A stretch of DNA of 64,000 nucleotides from positions 372,001 to 436,000 of the forward strand of contig NZ_CP076103.1 in assembly GCF_018732085.1 (NCBI RefSeq), in the 5' to 3' direction. Within the stretch, counting starts at the first letter, position 1, and every line of letters starts with the position of its first letter. The position numbers and the translations under genes are program-made. Positions 18,500-26,953 of this stretch are shown piece after piece. This stretch comes from Lysobacter capsici (GTDB taxonomy: Bacteria; Pseudomonadota; Gammaproteobacteria; Xanthomonadales; Xanthomonadaceae). The notes beneath the pieces were generated by a model that was given only the letters and a program-made list of their open reading frames with translations, had not been told where the DNA came from and searched no databases.

Positions 18500-19066
18500 G
18501 TCGGTCTCGTTGAGTGCCGGTGATCGAGCCTGCGCGTGAGGGGGACGCGTGCCCGTGGTGGCGTGCAAAGAACGGCGGCGCTGTCGCTGCTCGCGACCTC
18601 TCCCTGTCGCGCCGATGTCTTTGCAGGTTCGAGGCGAGCCTATGCGCTCGCTGTCACAGTTGGAACCGACGCGGAGTATGTTCACAGACTAGGTTTTGTT
18701 GTCTTAAGCGCTGCGGGTCGATAGCAAAAGTTTTGTCGCATTGCAGCATCGGTCCGCGCGATGCACGACGTCGCGGTAAAAACGGCAAGACCGCCGCGGG
18801 CGTCCTGCCGACGGCGGTCTTTGGGGAGGTCCGAGGATTGATCGACAGCGGGCGAAACAAGGCGGTGCGAGCGCATCGACCGTCGTGTTCGCGAGCAGCC
18901 TAACCGCCGTATCGGCGTGTTGGAACCCGAAAATGCGCGAGTACGACCAAGGTTCTAGTTGCATGTGCGCAACGTCATCCCTCGGTGTGACCACGCTGCG
19001 CCGATGCTTGCGCGTGAGTCAATCGGCAAGGTGGCATGGCGTCACCAGCGATGCTCAACCCAGGTC
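18500..19066. other. 567-bp gene-free stretch upstream of the TonB receptor
   Basis: No credible gene is visible. It should carry the promoter of the TonB receptor operon: an AT-richer patch lies at about 18690-18740. It also holds the terminator-like hairpin at 18787-18821 for the LysR gene. No repeat family member was recognised. Confidence 0.5.
18787..18821 (-). terminator. Rho-independent terminator downstream of the LysR gene
   Basis: A perfect 10-bp stem (18787-18796 with 18812-18821) and 15-base loop. Read on the minus strand, a short GCCG spacer and a run of five T follow. It lies ~250 bp after the LysR stop and before the TonB receptor. Confidence 0.6.
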
Positions 19067-19948
19067 TCAACGTGCTTGCGAGGTCATCGCCTTGCGGCTT
19101 TCGCGCAGGAACGCGGTGACCAGGCGCACGCGCACGCTGGAGCGCGACCAGACGATGCCGATGCAGCGTTTGGCGGTCGAATCGGTCAGCGGGATGCGCG
19201 CCAGTTGCAGGCCTTCGGGCCACGGCGGCGCCCAGTCGGGCACCAGCGACACGCCCAGGCCGCGATCGACCATCACCGCGATCGCGTTGAGCGCATTCAG
19301 TTCGAAGCGCTCGCGCGGCACGATGTTGGCCGCGCGCAGGTATTCGTCGGCCTGGCGGCCGCCCCAGTGGTGGCGGTCGTAGCGGATCAGCGGCTGGGTC
19401 GACAGCAGTTCGCGCGGATCGCGCCCGGCCATGCTGCGCGGCGCGAGCACGATCAGCGGCTCTTCGCGCAGCAGCTGCCACTCGCAGGTCTTGGGCAGCG
19501 GGAACGGCGCCTGCAGCACCACCGCGGCATCGATGTCGCCCTTTTCGACTGAATGGTACAGATCGGCCGAATAGCCGGGCTGGATGAACACGTTGATGCC
19601 CGGAAACGATTCGACCATGCGCGCGAGCACGTCCGGCAGCATCCCGGCCAGCGCGGTCGGGCAGGCGCCTAGGCGCAGCTCGCCGGAGATTTCGCTGTCG
19701 TTGGCGACGCTGCGCAGGTCGGCGACGTTGCGCAGCAGTTCGCGTGTGCGCGGCAGGATCCGCGCGCCTTCCTCGGTGACGCTGACGGTGCGGCCCACGC
19801 GCGCGATCAGCGGCGCGCCGATCTCGCGTTCGAGCGTGCGGATCTGCTGCGCGACCGCGGCCGGGGTGATGTTGAGCACGCGCGCGGCGGCGGCCATCGA
19901 GCCCTGATCGACCACGGTCACGAAGGTATTGAGGAACTGGGTTTCCAC
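19067..19948 (-). CDS. LysR-family transcriptional regulator
   Basis: 293 residues. The GTG at 19948 is taken as start because it begins VETQFLNTFVTVVDQGSM, the classical LysR first helix; the longer upstream frame is made of GGGAATC repeat DNA. The winged helix-turn-helix spans ~1-60 (AAARVLNITPAAVAQQIRTLEREIG) and the substrate-binding domain ~88-290, including LGACPTALAGMLP. It sits between the TonB receptor operon and the symporter gene, all on the minus strand, so it may control either. The inducer is unknown. Confidence 0.85.
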   Translation of the reverse strand: METQFLNTFVTVVDQGSMAAAARVLNITPAAVAQQIRTLEREIGAPLIARVGRTVSVTEEGARILPRTRELLRNVADLRSVANDSEISGELRLGACPTALAGMLPDVLARMVESFPGINVFIQPGYSADLYHSVEKGDIDAAVVLQAPFPLPKTCEWQLLREEPLIVLAPRSMAGRDPRELLSTQPLIRYDRHHWGGRQADEYLRAANIVPRERFELNALNAIAVMVDRGLGVSLVPDWAPPWPEGLQLARIPLTDSTAKRCIGIVWSRSSVRVRLVTAFLRESRKAMTSQAR

Positions 19949-20309
19949 GGGGCACCAGTGGGGGAACGGGAATCGGGAATCGAGAGTCGGGAATCGGTAA
20001 AGCACTTACGCTGGCGGTTGATGACTCGCCAGCTACGTTGGTTCAACTCAATACATCAACCCTGGCCGCAGTGCCAGCCGCGCTGGCCTTTGATCTTCCG
20101 ATTCCCTATTCCCGATTCACTATTCCCGGCTCCACGCAATACCAGCCGCGCTGGCTTTTGATCTTCCGATTCCCTACTCCCGATTCCCGATTCCCGTCTC
20201 CACGCAGTGCCAGCCGCGCCGGCCTTTGATCTTCCGATTCCCTACTCCCGATTCCCCATTCCCGGCTCCACGCAGTGCCAGCCGCGCCGGCTTTTGATCT
20301 TCCGATTCC
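19949..20309. other. 361-bp gap made mostly of repeats
   Basis: Holds GGGAATCGRGAATC-type repeats at about 19966-20001 and most of a tandem array of 68-bp units (listed separately). No gene, promoter or terminator can be distinguished inside it. Confidence 0.7.
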
Positions 20310-20338
20310 CTACTCCCGATTCCCGATTCCCGTCTCCA
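20074..20338. repeat. Four tandem ~68-bp units with GATTCCC cores
   Basis: Units begin at 20074, 20142, 20210 and 20278. Each starts CCAGCCGCGC, contains TTTGATCTTCCGATTCCCTA and two or three GATTCCC-like hexamer/heptamer repeats, and ends CTCCACGCA. The last unit is cut short by the end of the symporter gene. Copies 2 and 4, and 1 and 3, share small variants (CCCGTCTC versus CCCGGCTC), suggesting growth by duplication of a dimer. There are no varying spacers, so it is not CRISPR. Confidence 0.9.
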
Positions 20339-22880
20339 CCGCCCGATCGCGAAAAATCGTCAACCCGTTCAACGACTGCCGCGGCGCCGGGAAGAACAGG
20401 CTGGCGACATAGCCGATCACGATGCACAGCAGGATCGAGATCGCCAGGTAGTAGTACGGATGGACCATCTGCAAGGTCCAGATGCCCAGGGTCAGCGCGA
20501 TGCTCGCGGCGATGCCGATCGCCACGCCCTGCCAGTTGGCGCGGCGGGTGAACATGCCCAGCGTGTAGGCGCCGGCGAAGCCGCCGCCGAGCAGGCCGGC
20601 CAGTTCGATCGACAGGTCGAACAACGAGTGGATGTCGAACTTCGACAGCAGCAGCGCGGTGCCGATGCCGATCAGGCCGACCACCACGGTCATGACCTCG
20701 GCGAAGAACACGCTCTGCTTTGGCGTGCGGTTCTTCGCCAGCTTGTCGTAGAAGTCCACCGAAATCAGCGTCGCCACCGAATTCATGATCCCCGACAACG
20801 TGGCCATCGCCGCGGCGAAGATGCCGGCGATGATCAGCCCGGTCACGCCTACGGGGAGTTCGGCGGCGATGAACATCGGGAAGGTCGCATCGATCGGCAG
20901 CAGCGGGTTCATCCGCTCCGGGTTGTTCTTGTAGTAGACGAACAGCGAGGTGCCGATGGTGTAGAAGATGATCCCGCCGGGGATGGTGATCGCGGCGAAG
21001 GCCCAGATCGAACGCCCGGCTTCCTTGTCGGACTTGGTCGACAAGGTGCGCTGCATCAGCACCTGGTCCTTGGGGAAGGTCAGCACCACTTCGAACACCA
21101 CCAGGAACAAGAAGCCCCAGACCGTGGCCTTGGTCATGTCGAAGCTGAAGTCGAAGGTGTGCATCTTGTCGAGCGACATCGCGGTGGACCAGTACTGGTC
21201 GAAGCCGCCGGGCAGGTGCCAGATCATGAAGCCGATCGCGAACAGCGCGCCGCCCATCTTGACGATGACCTGGACGAAGTCGGTCCAGATCACCGCCTTC
21301 ATCCCGCCCATCGCGGTGTAGACGATGGTGAAGCCGCCCATCAGGATCACGCTCCAGAACACGCTGATGCCGGTGATGGTGGCGATGCCGAGCGCGGGCA
21401 GGAACAAGATCACGCTCATGCGGCTGCCGATCTGGACCACGATGCAAAGCGCGCTGGCGAGCATGCGGATCGCCGGATGGAAGCGCGTTTCCAGGTACGA
21501 GAACACCGACATCAGGTCGAGCCGGCGCAGCAGCGGCACGATCCACACCGCCACGAACATCAGCCCGAGCACGCCGATGACGTTGTTGGCCAGGTACTGC
21601 CAGTTGGTTTCGAACGCCTTGGCCGGAATGGCGATGAAGCTGATCGAGCTGGTGTTGGCCGCGTACAGGCTCACGCCCGCGGCCCAGAACGGGATGCTGC
21701 GGCCGCCGACGAAGAAGCTGCTGGTCGAGCCGCGCTTCTCGCGTAGGTAGAAGAACAGGCCGATGCCGATCATGCCGCCCAGGTAGACCACGATCACCAC
21801 CCAGTCCAGCCAGTGCAGGCCGAGCTTGCGCGCCTGCACCTGGGCGGTGGCGAATTCGACGCGCTGGCCGTCGGCGGACGCGCGCGCCCACATCAGACCA
21901 TCGGGCCAGCTCGCGGTGGCGGTTGCGCCGGCGGCGACCTGCGCGCCGGGCAAGGTCGCCCAGGAGCCGGTGATGGTCTGGTAGATCATCAGTTTCGCCG
22001 CGGCCTGGGCGTTGGCCGGGTCGATGATCGGGTACAGCACGTGGGCCTGGCCGGTCGCGCGGCCGGCGCCGGGCAGGACCTGACCGGGGACGCGGCTGAC
22101 TTCGCTCCACTGGTTTTCCGGCGACCGGCGCAGCATGCGGTCGGCGCCGCCGTGCGGATCGGCGACGATCACGAACAACGCGCGGGTCTGCGCGACCAGC
22201 GAGCGCGGCGCGGCGGCGCCGGGCCAGCCCGGCAGCGAGGTCCAGGCCGCGGCTTCGTCGGCGAGCGGCCGCTGCAGCAGGTGCGCGCTGCCGTCGGCGG
22301 CGAGGCCGGCAACAAACAGGCTGTCGCCCGACAGGGTCGCGCGCAACGACGACAGCGCGATCGGCAATGGCGGCAGCGGTTTCAGGTCGAGGCGGGCGTC
22401 GCTGGGAGTCAGGCGGGCGATGACCGGCGCGGTTGCGGGTGCGCTGGACGGTTCGGTTTTGGAAGCGGCGGCTTCGGAAGGCACCGCTTCGGAAGGAGCC
22501 GATTCAGAAGTAGCGGCGTTCGCCTGCGCATCGGCGGGCAACAGGTAGGCGCGGGTTCCGTCTCCGATCACCGCGCCGGCCCGCGCCGCGCCGGTCCATT
22601 GCAACGGCAGCCAGTGCTTGCGCTCGGCGTCCAGGCGCCAGGCCTGATCGCGGGTCAACGCAACCGTGCGCCCGTCGACGGTCGCCATGCCGACCAGCGG
22701 CGCGGACGTGTCCAGCGCCGGCAAGGTGCCGGCGAGCAGCGGCGTCAACGGTTCGGCCTGCAGCGGCGCGGCCAGGGCCAGGCCCGCGCACAAGCCCAGC
22801 GCCACCGCTTTGGCGCGCACGCCGCGACAAACAAGCGCGAACGCCGAGGAAAATTGCGACATCGAATTACGCCCCATCAT
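20310..22880 (-). CDS. Sodium:solute symporter with N-terminal beta-propeller-like domain
   Basis: 856 residues, or 850 from the ATG at 22862, which begins directly before the signal peptide (MSQFSSAFALV..., cut near LQAEP). Residues ~35-330 form repeated WxxLPxxP-type beta strands like a kelch/NanM-type propeller, interrupted by a low-complexity Ser-Glu-Ala-Pro linker (~135-160). From ~335 a 13-14-helix SSS transporter follows (LDWVVIVVYLGGMIGIGLFF; GGRSIPFWAAGVSLYAANTSSISF). The propeller would face the periplasm and may bind or epimerise the substrate. The last residues (ETGIGNRE) are encoded by the GATTCCC repeat array, so the natural end has been altered. It follows the CitE-like gene by 70 bp. 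Substrate: possibly a sugar acid. Confidence 0.85.
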   Translation of the reverse strand: MMGRNSMSQFSSAFALVCRGVRAKAVALGLCAGLALAAPLQAEPLTPLLAGTLPALDTSAPLVGMATVDGRTVALTRDQAWRLDAERKHWLPLQWTGAARAGAVIGDGTRAYLLPADAQANAATSESAPSEAVPSEAAASKTEPSSAPATAPVIARLTPSDARLDLKPLPPLPIALSSLRATLSGDSLFVAGLAADGSAHLLQRPLADEAAAWTSLPGWPGAAAPRSLVAQTRALFVIVADPHGGADRMLRRSPENQWSEVSRVPGQVLPGAGRATGQAHVLYPIIDPANAQAAAKLMIYQTITGSWATLPGAQVAAGATATASWPDGLMWARASADGQRVEFATAQVQARKLGLHWLDWVVIVVYLGGMIGIGLFFYLREKRGSTSSFFVGGRSIPFWAAGVSLYAANTSSISFIAIPAKAFETNWQYLANNVIGVLGLMFVAVWIVPLLRRLDLMSVFSYLETRFHPAIRMLASALCIVVQIGSRMSVILFLPALGIATITGISVFWSVILMGGFTIVYTAMGGMKAVIWTDFVQVIVKMGGALFAIGFMIWHLPGGFDQYWSTAMSLDKMHTFDFSFDMTKATVWGFLFLVVFEVVLTFPKDQVLMQRTLSTKSDKEAGRSIWAFAAITIPGGIIFYTIGTSLFVYYKNNPERMNPLLPIDATFPMFIAAELPVGVTGLIIAGIFAAAMATLSGIMNSVATLISVDFYDKLAKNRTPKQSVFFAEVMTVVVGLIGIGTALLLSKFDIHSLFDLSIELAGLLGGGFAGAYTLGMFTRRANWQGVAIGIAASIALTLGIWTLQMVHPYYYLAISILLCIVIGYVASLFFPAPRQSLNGLTIFRDRAVETGIGNRE

Positions 22881-22950
22881 CGACGCGAACCGGAACGTCC
22901 GGCCCGCGGTATTGCCATGTCAGCCTCGATGCCGCGCGCCAATGCGCCGC

Positions 22951-23805
22951 TCACGTCCGCCGCGCCGAGGCCAGCAGCGCCTGCGCCCGCTTGAGGAACG
23001 GCAGGTCGATCATGCGCCCGTCGACCACGAACACGCCGCGGCCGCCGTCGGGCGCGGCCTGCGCGGCGTCGACGATGCGCCGCGCCGCGTCCAGCTCGGC
23101 CGGGGTCGCGGCGAAGGCGCTGTTGGCCAGCGCGACCTGACGCGGATGCAGGCAGGTCTTGCCGAGAAAACCGAGCCGGCGCGCGGCCCGCGCCTCGGCC
23201 ACGTAACCGGCTTCGTCGTGCAGGTCGGCGTAGGCGCTGTCGAGCGCGAACACGTCGGCGGCGGCCGCGGCCATGCGCACGGCGAACATCGCCGAGTGGA
23301 CGTTGGCCAAGTCGTAGCGCTCGATGCCCGCGCCTTCGAACAGATCGGCCAGGCCGAGCTGCAACCCGGCCACGCGCGGATGCGCGGCGGCGATGTCGGC
23401 CGCATGCAGCAGCGCGCGCGGGGTTTCGATATTGACCAGCAGCCGGATCGGCCGGCTCGCGCCGTTGAGCGCTTCGGCGCGCTCGATCGCGGCGATGGCC
23501 TCGCGCAGCGCATCGGCCGATTCGATCTTGGGCAGGTTGATCAGGGCCACGCCGTCGCGCGCGACCGCGGCCAGGTCGGCGGCGAAATGCGCCGAGTCCG
23601 GATCGTTGACCCGCACGATGATGACTTTGCGCGATGCGGCGACCGCCTCGGAGCCGACGAAGGCGGCGACCGCGATGCGCGCGGCGGCCTTGCGCTCCTC
23701 GGCCACGGCGTCTTCCAGGTCCAGCGACAGCGCGTCGGCGTCGCCGGCCAGGGCCTTGTCGAACAGCTCCGGCCGTACCCCGGGCACGAACAGCTTGCTA
23801 CGCAT
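22951..23805 (-). CDS. HpcH/HpaI-CitE-family lyase
   Basis: 284 residues from the ATG at 23805, which opens the barrel with MRSKLFVPGVRPELFDKAL, typical of CitE-like proteins. The family segments DALSLDLEDAVAEERKAAAR, VRVNDPDSAHFAADL, INLPKIESADAL and NIETPRALLHA carry the metal- and CoA-binding residues of citrate/malyl/citramalyl-CoA lyases. GKTCLHPRQV is the expected late motif. Stand-alone CitE proteins cleave a 3-hydroxyacyl-CoA to acetyl-CoA plus a keto acid. It is probably transcribed with the symporter gene, suggesting breakdown of an imported acid. The exact substrate is unknown. Confidence 0.85.
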   Translation of the reverse strand: MRSKLFVPGVRPELFDKALAGDADALSLDLEDAVAEERKAAARIAVAAFVGSEAVAASRKVIIVRVNDPDSAHFAADLAAVARDGVALINLPKIESADALREAIAAIERAEALNGASRPIRLLVNIETPRALLHAADIAAAHPRVAGLQLGLADLFEGAGIERYDLANVHSAMFAVRMAAAAADVFALDSAYADLHDEAGYVAEARAARRLGFLGKTCLHPRQVALANSAFAATPAELDAARRIVDAAQAAPDGGRGVFVVDGRMIDLPFLKRAQALLASARRT

Positions 23806-24170
23806 ACGGCCACCGCGGCGGATCGAGATCACTCATGGCCCCGGAGTGTGCGTCAAGCAAACAGTGGCAATCGCACAGGGGTCGCATGTTCAAACGATAG
23901 GTTTTGTATTGAGTGGGGCTGGGAATCGGGAATGGGGAATCGGAAGGGCGGGGGCGCGGCGATTGGGAGGGTGCGCAGTTTCCTTGGGAGGTGGTTTTAG
24001 CCCCTACACCCGAAGTCGCACGGCCACATCCGCCGGCGGCAGTGTTCGAATCGCGGATCACCACGGCCGATTCTCGATTCCCAATTCCCGATTCCCGGTC
24101 CCCAAACAACCGATAATGTCGCCCTGTCCGCCAGGCCCGCCCCCCGCGCGCGCCGCTTACCGAGTCGCCG
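23806..24170. other. 365-bp divergent intergenic region before oleB
   Basis: Between the CitE-like gene (minus) and oleB (plus). Contains GGGAATC-type repeats in one orientation at about 23921-23944 and in the opposite orientation at about 24070-24103. A GATAAT -10-like hexamer lies at 24112-24117. No gene is visible. Confidence 0.55.
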
Positions 24171-25073
24171 ATGACGTCCAGCTCCCGCTTCCCCGACTAT
24201 CCCTTCCAGCCGCAGCGTTTCGAGGTCCGCCCGGGCATCGGCATGAGCTATCTCGACGAGGGCCCGCGCGACGGCGAAGTCGTGGTGATGCTGCACGGTA
24301 ACCCGTCGTGGAGCTTTTACTGGCGCAAGCTGGTCGCCGGGCTCAGCGATCGCTACCGCTGCATCGTCCCCGACCACGTCGGCATGGGCCTGTCCGACAA
24401 GCCCGACGACGCCGGCTACGAGTACACCCTGCAATCGCGCGTCGACGACGTGGAAACCTTGTTGCGCCACCTGGGCATCAGCGGCCCGATGACCCTGGCC
24501 GTCCACGACTGGGGCGGCGGCATCGGCTTTGGCTGGGGGCTCACCCATTCCGATCAGATCAAGCGGCTGGTGATCACCAACACCGGCGCGTTCCCGCTGC
24601 CGGCGGCCAAGCCGCTGCCCAAGCGCCTGCGCCTGGGCCGCGATTCGTCGATCGGCACCGGCCTGATCCGCGGCTTCAACGCCTTCGCCGGCGGCGCCTC
24701 GCGCCTGGGCGTGGTCAAGCCGATGCCGGCCGAGGTGCGCCGCGCCTATGTCGCGCCGTACGACAGCTGGGCCAACCGCATCGCCACCTCGCGCTTCGTC
24801 CAGGACATTCCGCTGGGCGAGGGCGACAAGGCCTGGTCGCTGGTGCAGGCGATGGGCCGCAAGCTGCCCGAATACGCCGACCGACCGGCGTTCATCGGCT
24901 GGGGCCTGGCCGATTTCGTGTTCGACCATCATTTCCTCAAGGGCTTCACCGACGCGCTGCCGCAGGCGCAGGTGCATGCGTTCAAGGACGCCGGGCATTA
25001 CGTGCTGGAAGACAAGGCCGAGCTGCTCGTGCCGGAGATCCGCGCCTTCCTCGATCGCCACCCGCTGAGCTGA
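24171..25073 (+). CDS. oleB: OleB, beta-lactone decarboxylase (alpha/beta hydrolase)
   Basis: 300 residues resembling haloalkane dehalogenases. The nucleophile is D113 in VHDWGGGIGFGWG, with the oxyanion loop LHGNPSWSFYWR and catalytic H276 in GHYVLED. In the olefin pathway OleB converts the beta-lactone made by OleC into a long-chain cis-olefin plus CO2. It is followed after 7 bp by oleC and then oleD, the gene set that identifies it as OleB rather than a true dehalogenase. The complex is usually a cytoplasmic OleBCD assembly. The function is confident because of the neighbours. Confidence 0.9.
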   Translation: MTSSSRFPDYPFQPQRFEVRPGIGMSYLDEGPRDGEVVVMLHGNPSWSFYWRKLVAGLSDRYRCIVPDHVGMGLSDKPDDAGYEYTLQSRVDDVETLLRHLGISGPMTLAVHDWGGGIGFGWGLTHSDQIKRLVITNTGAFPLPAAKPLPKRLRLGRDSSIGTGLIRGFNAFAGGASRLGVVKPMPAEVRRAYVAPYDSWANRIATSRFVQDIPLGEGDKAWSLVQAMGRKLPEYADRPAFIGWGLADFVFDHHFLKGFTDALPQAQVHAFKDAGHYVLEDKAELLVPEIRAFLDRHPLS

Positions 25074-25080
25074 GGCCCGC

Positions 25081-26778
25081 ATGGACGCCGACGTATCCGT
25101 TTCGACCGAACCCGCAGCGCCTGAGATCGCGATCTGCAACATCGCCTCGGCCTTGCCGCGGCTGGCCGCGCAATCGCCGCAGCGCGTGGCGATGCGCTGC
25201 CCCGGCACGCGTCGCGCCGACGGCCTGGCCCGTTACGACGTCGAGCTGACCTACGGCGAACTCGACCGCCGCAGCGACGCGATCGCCGCCGGCCTGGCGA
25301 AGCGCGGGATCGTGCGCGGCACCCGCGCGGCGATCATGGTGCGGCCGTCGCCGGAGTTCTTCCTGCTGATGTTCGCCCTGTTCAAGGCCGGTGCGGTGCC
25401 GGTGCTGATCGACCCGGGCATCGACAAGCGCGCGCTGCGCCAATGCCTGGACGAGGCCGCGCCGGAAGCCTTCATCGGCATTCCGCTGGCGCACGTCGCC
25501 CGGGTGGTGCTGGGCTGGGCGAAGTCGGCGCGCATCCGCATCACCACCGGCCAGCGCGCGTTCCTGGCCGACGACACGCTCGAACGGGTCGAGCGCGCCG
25601 GCGCCGGCGTGGGTTCGCAACTGGCCGACACCCGGCCCGACGAAGTCGCCGCGATCGTGTTCACCAGCGGCTCGACCGGCGTGCCCAAGGGCGTGGTGTT
25701 CCGCCATCGCCACTTCGTCGCCCAGATCGAGATGATGGGCGAGGCCTTCGGCATCGTGCCCGGCGGCGTCGACCTGCCGACGTTCCCGCCGTTCGCCCTG
25801 TTCGACCCGGCGCTGGGCCTGACCTCGATCATTCCCGACATGGACCCGACCCGGCCGGCGCAGGCCGATCCGGTCAAGCTGCTCGATTCGATCAGCCGCT
25901 TCGGTTGCGATCAGCTGTTCGGCTCGCCGGCGCTGATGGCGGTGCTCGCGCGGCACGGCCAGCCGATGCCGACGATCAAGCGGGTCACCTCGGCCGGCGC
26001 GCCGGTGCCGCCGGACACGGTCGCGCGCCTGCGCGAACTGCTGCCCGACGACGCCCAGTTCTGGACCCCGTACGGCGCCACCGAATGCCTGCCGGTGGCG
26101 GTGATCGAAGGCCGCGAACTGCAATCCACCCGCGCCGCCACCGAGGCCGGCGCCGGCACCTGCGTCGGCCGCGCGGTGGCGCGCAACGACGTGCGCATCA
26201 TCCGCATCGACGATGCGCCGATCGAGCGCTGGTCGGACGATTTGATCGTCGAGGCCGGCGTGGTCGGCGAAATCACCGTCGCCGGGCCGACCGCCACCGA
26301 CAGTTATTTCAATCGCGACGCGATGACCAAGCTGGCGAAGATTCGCGAAAGCATCGACGGCGCCGAGCGCATCGTCCATCGCATGGGCGATGTGGGGTAT
26401 CTCGACGAACAGGGCCGGCTGTGGTTCTGCGGACGCAAGAGCCACCGGGTCGAGACCGCGAACGGCCCGCTGTACACCGAGCAGGTCGAACCGGTGTTCA
26501 ACACCCATCCCAAGGTGCGCCGCACCGCGCTGGTCGGCACCGGCACGAAAGGCGCGCAGGTGCCGCTGCTGTGGGTGGAACTGCACAAGCCGCGCATCGG
26601 CAACACCGAGCGCGAGCGCATCGTCGAGGAATTGCGCGCGATCGGCGCGGCGCATGCGCATACCGCCGGCATCGAGCGGTTCCGTTTCCATCCGGGGTTC
26701 CCGGTCGATATTCGCCATAACGCGAAGATCGGCCGCGAAAAACTCACGTTGCAGGCCCAGGCCACCGAAAGCCGGTAA
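25081..26778 (+). CDS. oleC: OleC, beta-lactone synthetase (AMP-ligase family)
   Basis: 565 residues of the ANL adenylating superfamily. The AMP-binding P-loop is IVFTSGSTGVPKG (about residues 195-207), with YGATECLP near 337 and the hinge/C-terminal domain from GDVGYLDEQGRLWFCGR (about 437). OleC uses ATP to cyclise a 2-alkyl-3-hydroxy fatty acid to a beta-lactone. Its ATG lies 7 bp after the oleB stop. The nearby KS at 33617 is not part of this pathway. The identity rests on family plus the B-C-D order. Confidence 0.9.
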   Translation: MDADVSVSTEPAAPEIAICNIASALPRLAAQSPQRVAMRCPGTRRADGLARYDVELTYGELDRRSDAIAAGLAKRGIVRGTRAAIMVRPSPEFFLLMFALFKAGAVPVLIDPGIDKRALRQCLDEAAPEAFIGIPLAHVARVVLGWAKSARIRITTGQRAFLADDTLERVERAGAGVGSQLADTRPDEVAAIVFTSGSTGVPKGVVFRHRHFVAQIEMMGEAFGIVPGGVDLPTFPPFALFDPALGLTSIIPDMDPTRPAQADPVKLLDSISRFGCDQLFGSPALMAVLARHGQPMPTIKRVTSAGAPVPPDTVARLRELLPDDAQFWTPYGATECLPVAVIEGRELQSTRAATEAGAGTCVGRAVARNDVRIIRIDDAPIERWSDDLIVEAGVVGEITVAGPTATDSYFNRDAMTKLAKIRESIDGAERIVHRMGDVGYLDEQGRLWFCGRKSHRVETANGPLYTEQVEPVFNTHPKVRRTALVGTGTKGAQVPLLWVELHKPRIGNTERERIVEELRAIGAAHAHTAGIERFRFHPGFPVDIRHNAKIGREKLTLQAQATESR

Positions 26779-26782
26779 GCCC

Positions 26783-26869
26783 TTGTAGGAGCGGCGCGAG
26801 CCGCGACCGCGAAACCGCACATACGTCGCAACTGCGATGTCGCGGTCGCGGCTTGCGCCGCTCCTACAA
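26783..26869. repeat. Inverted repeat of the GTAGGAGCGGC family
   Basis: Two ~30-bp arms (TTGTAGGAGCGGCGCGAGCC and its reverse complement) flank a ~30-bp centre in the gap between oleC and oleD. The same family occurs at 59911, 60058-60203 and 62969-63054. Confidence 0.9.
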
Positions 26870-26953
26870 TGGGAGCCTGGTGGTTTTGCATCGATCTGGT
26901 TTTGGGCGACTTCGCGTGATCACTTTTATCTCTATGACTTCGGGACTGATGCT

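Noticed and set aside
20074..20338. CRISPR-like array
   Set aside because: Units are contiguous, with no unique spacers and no cas genes; they are a simple tandem repeat.
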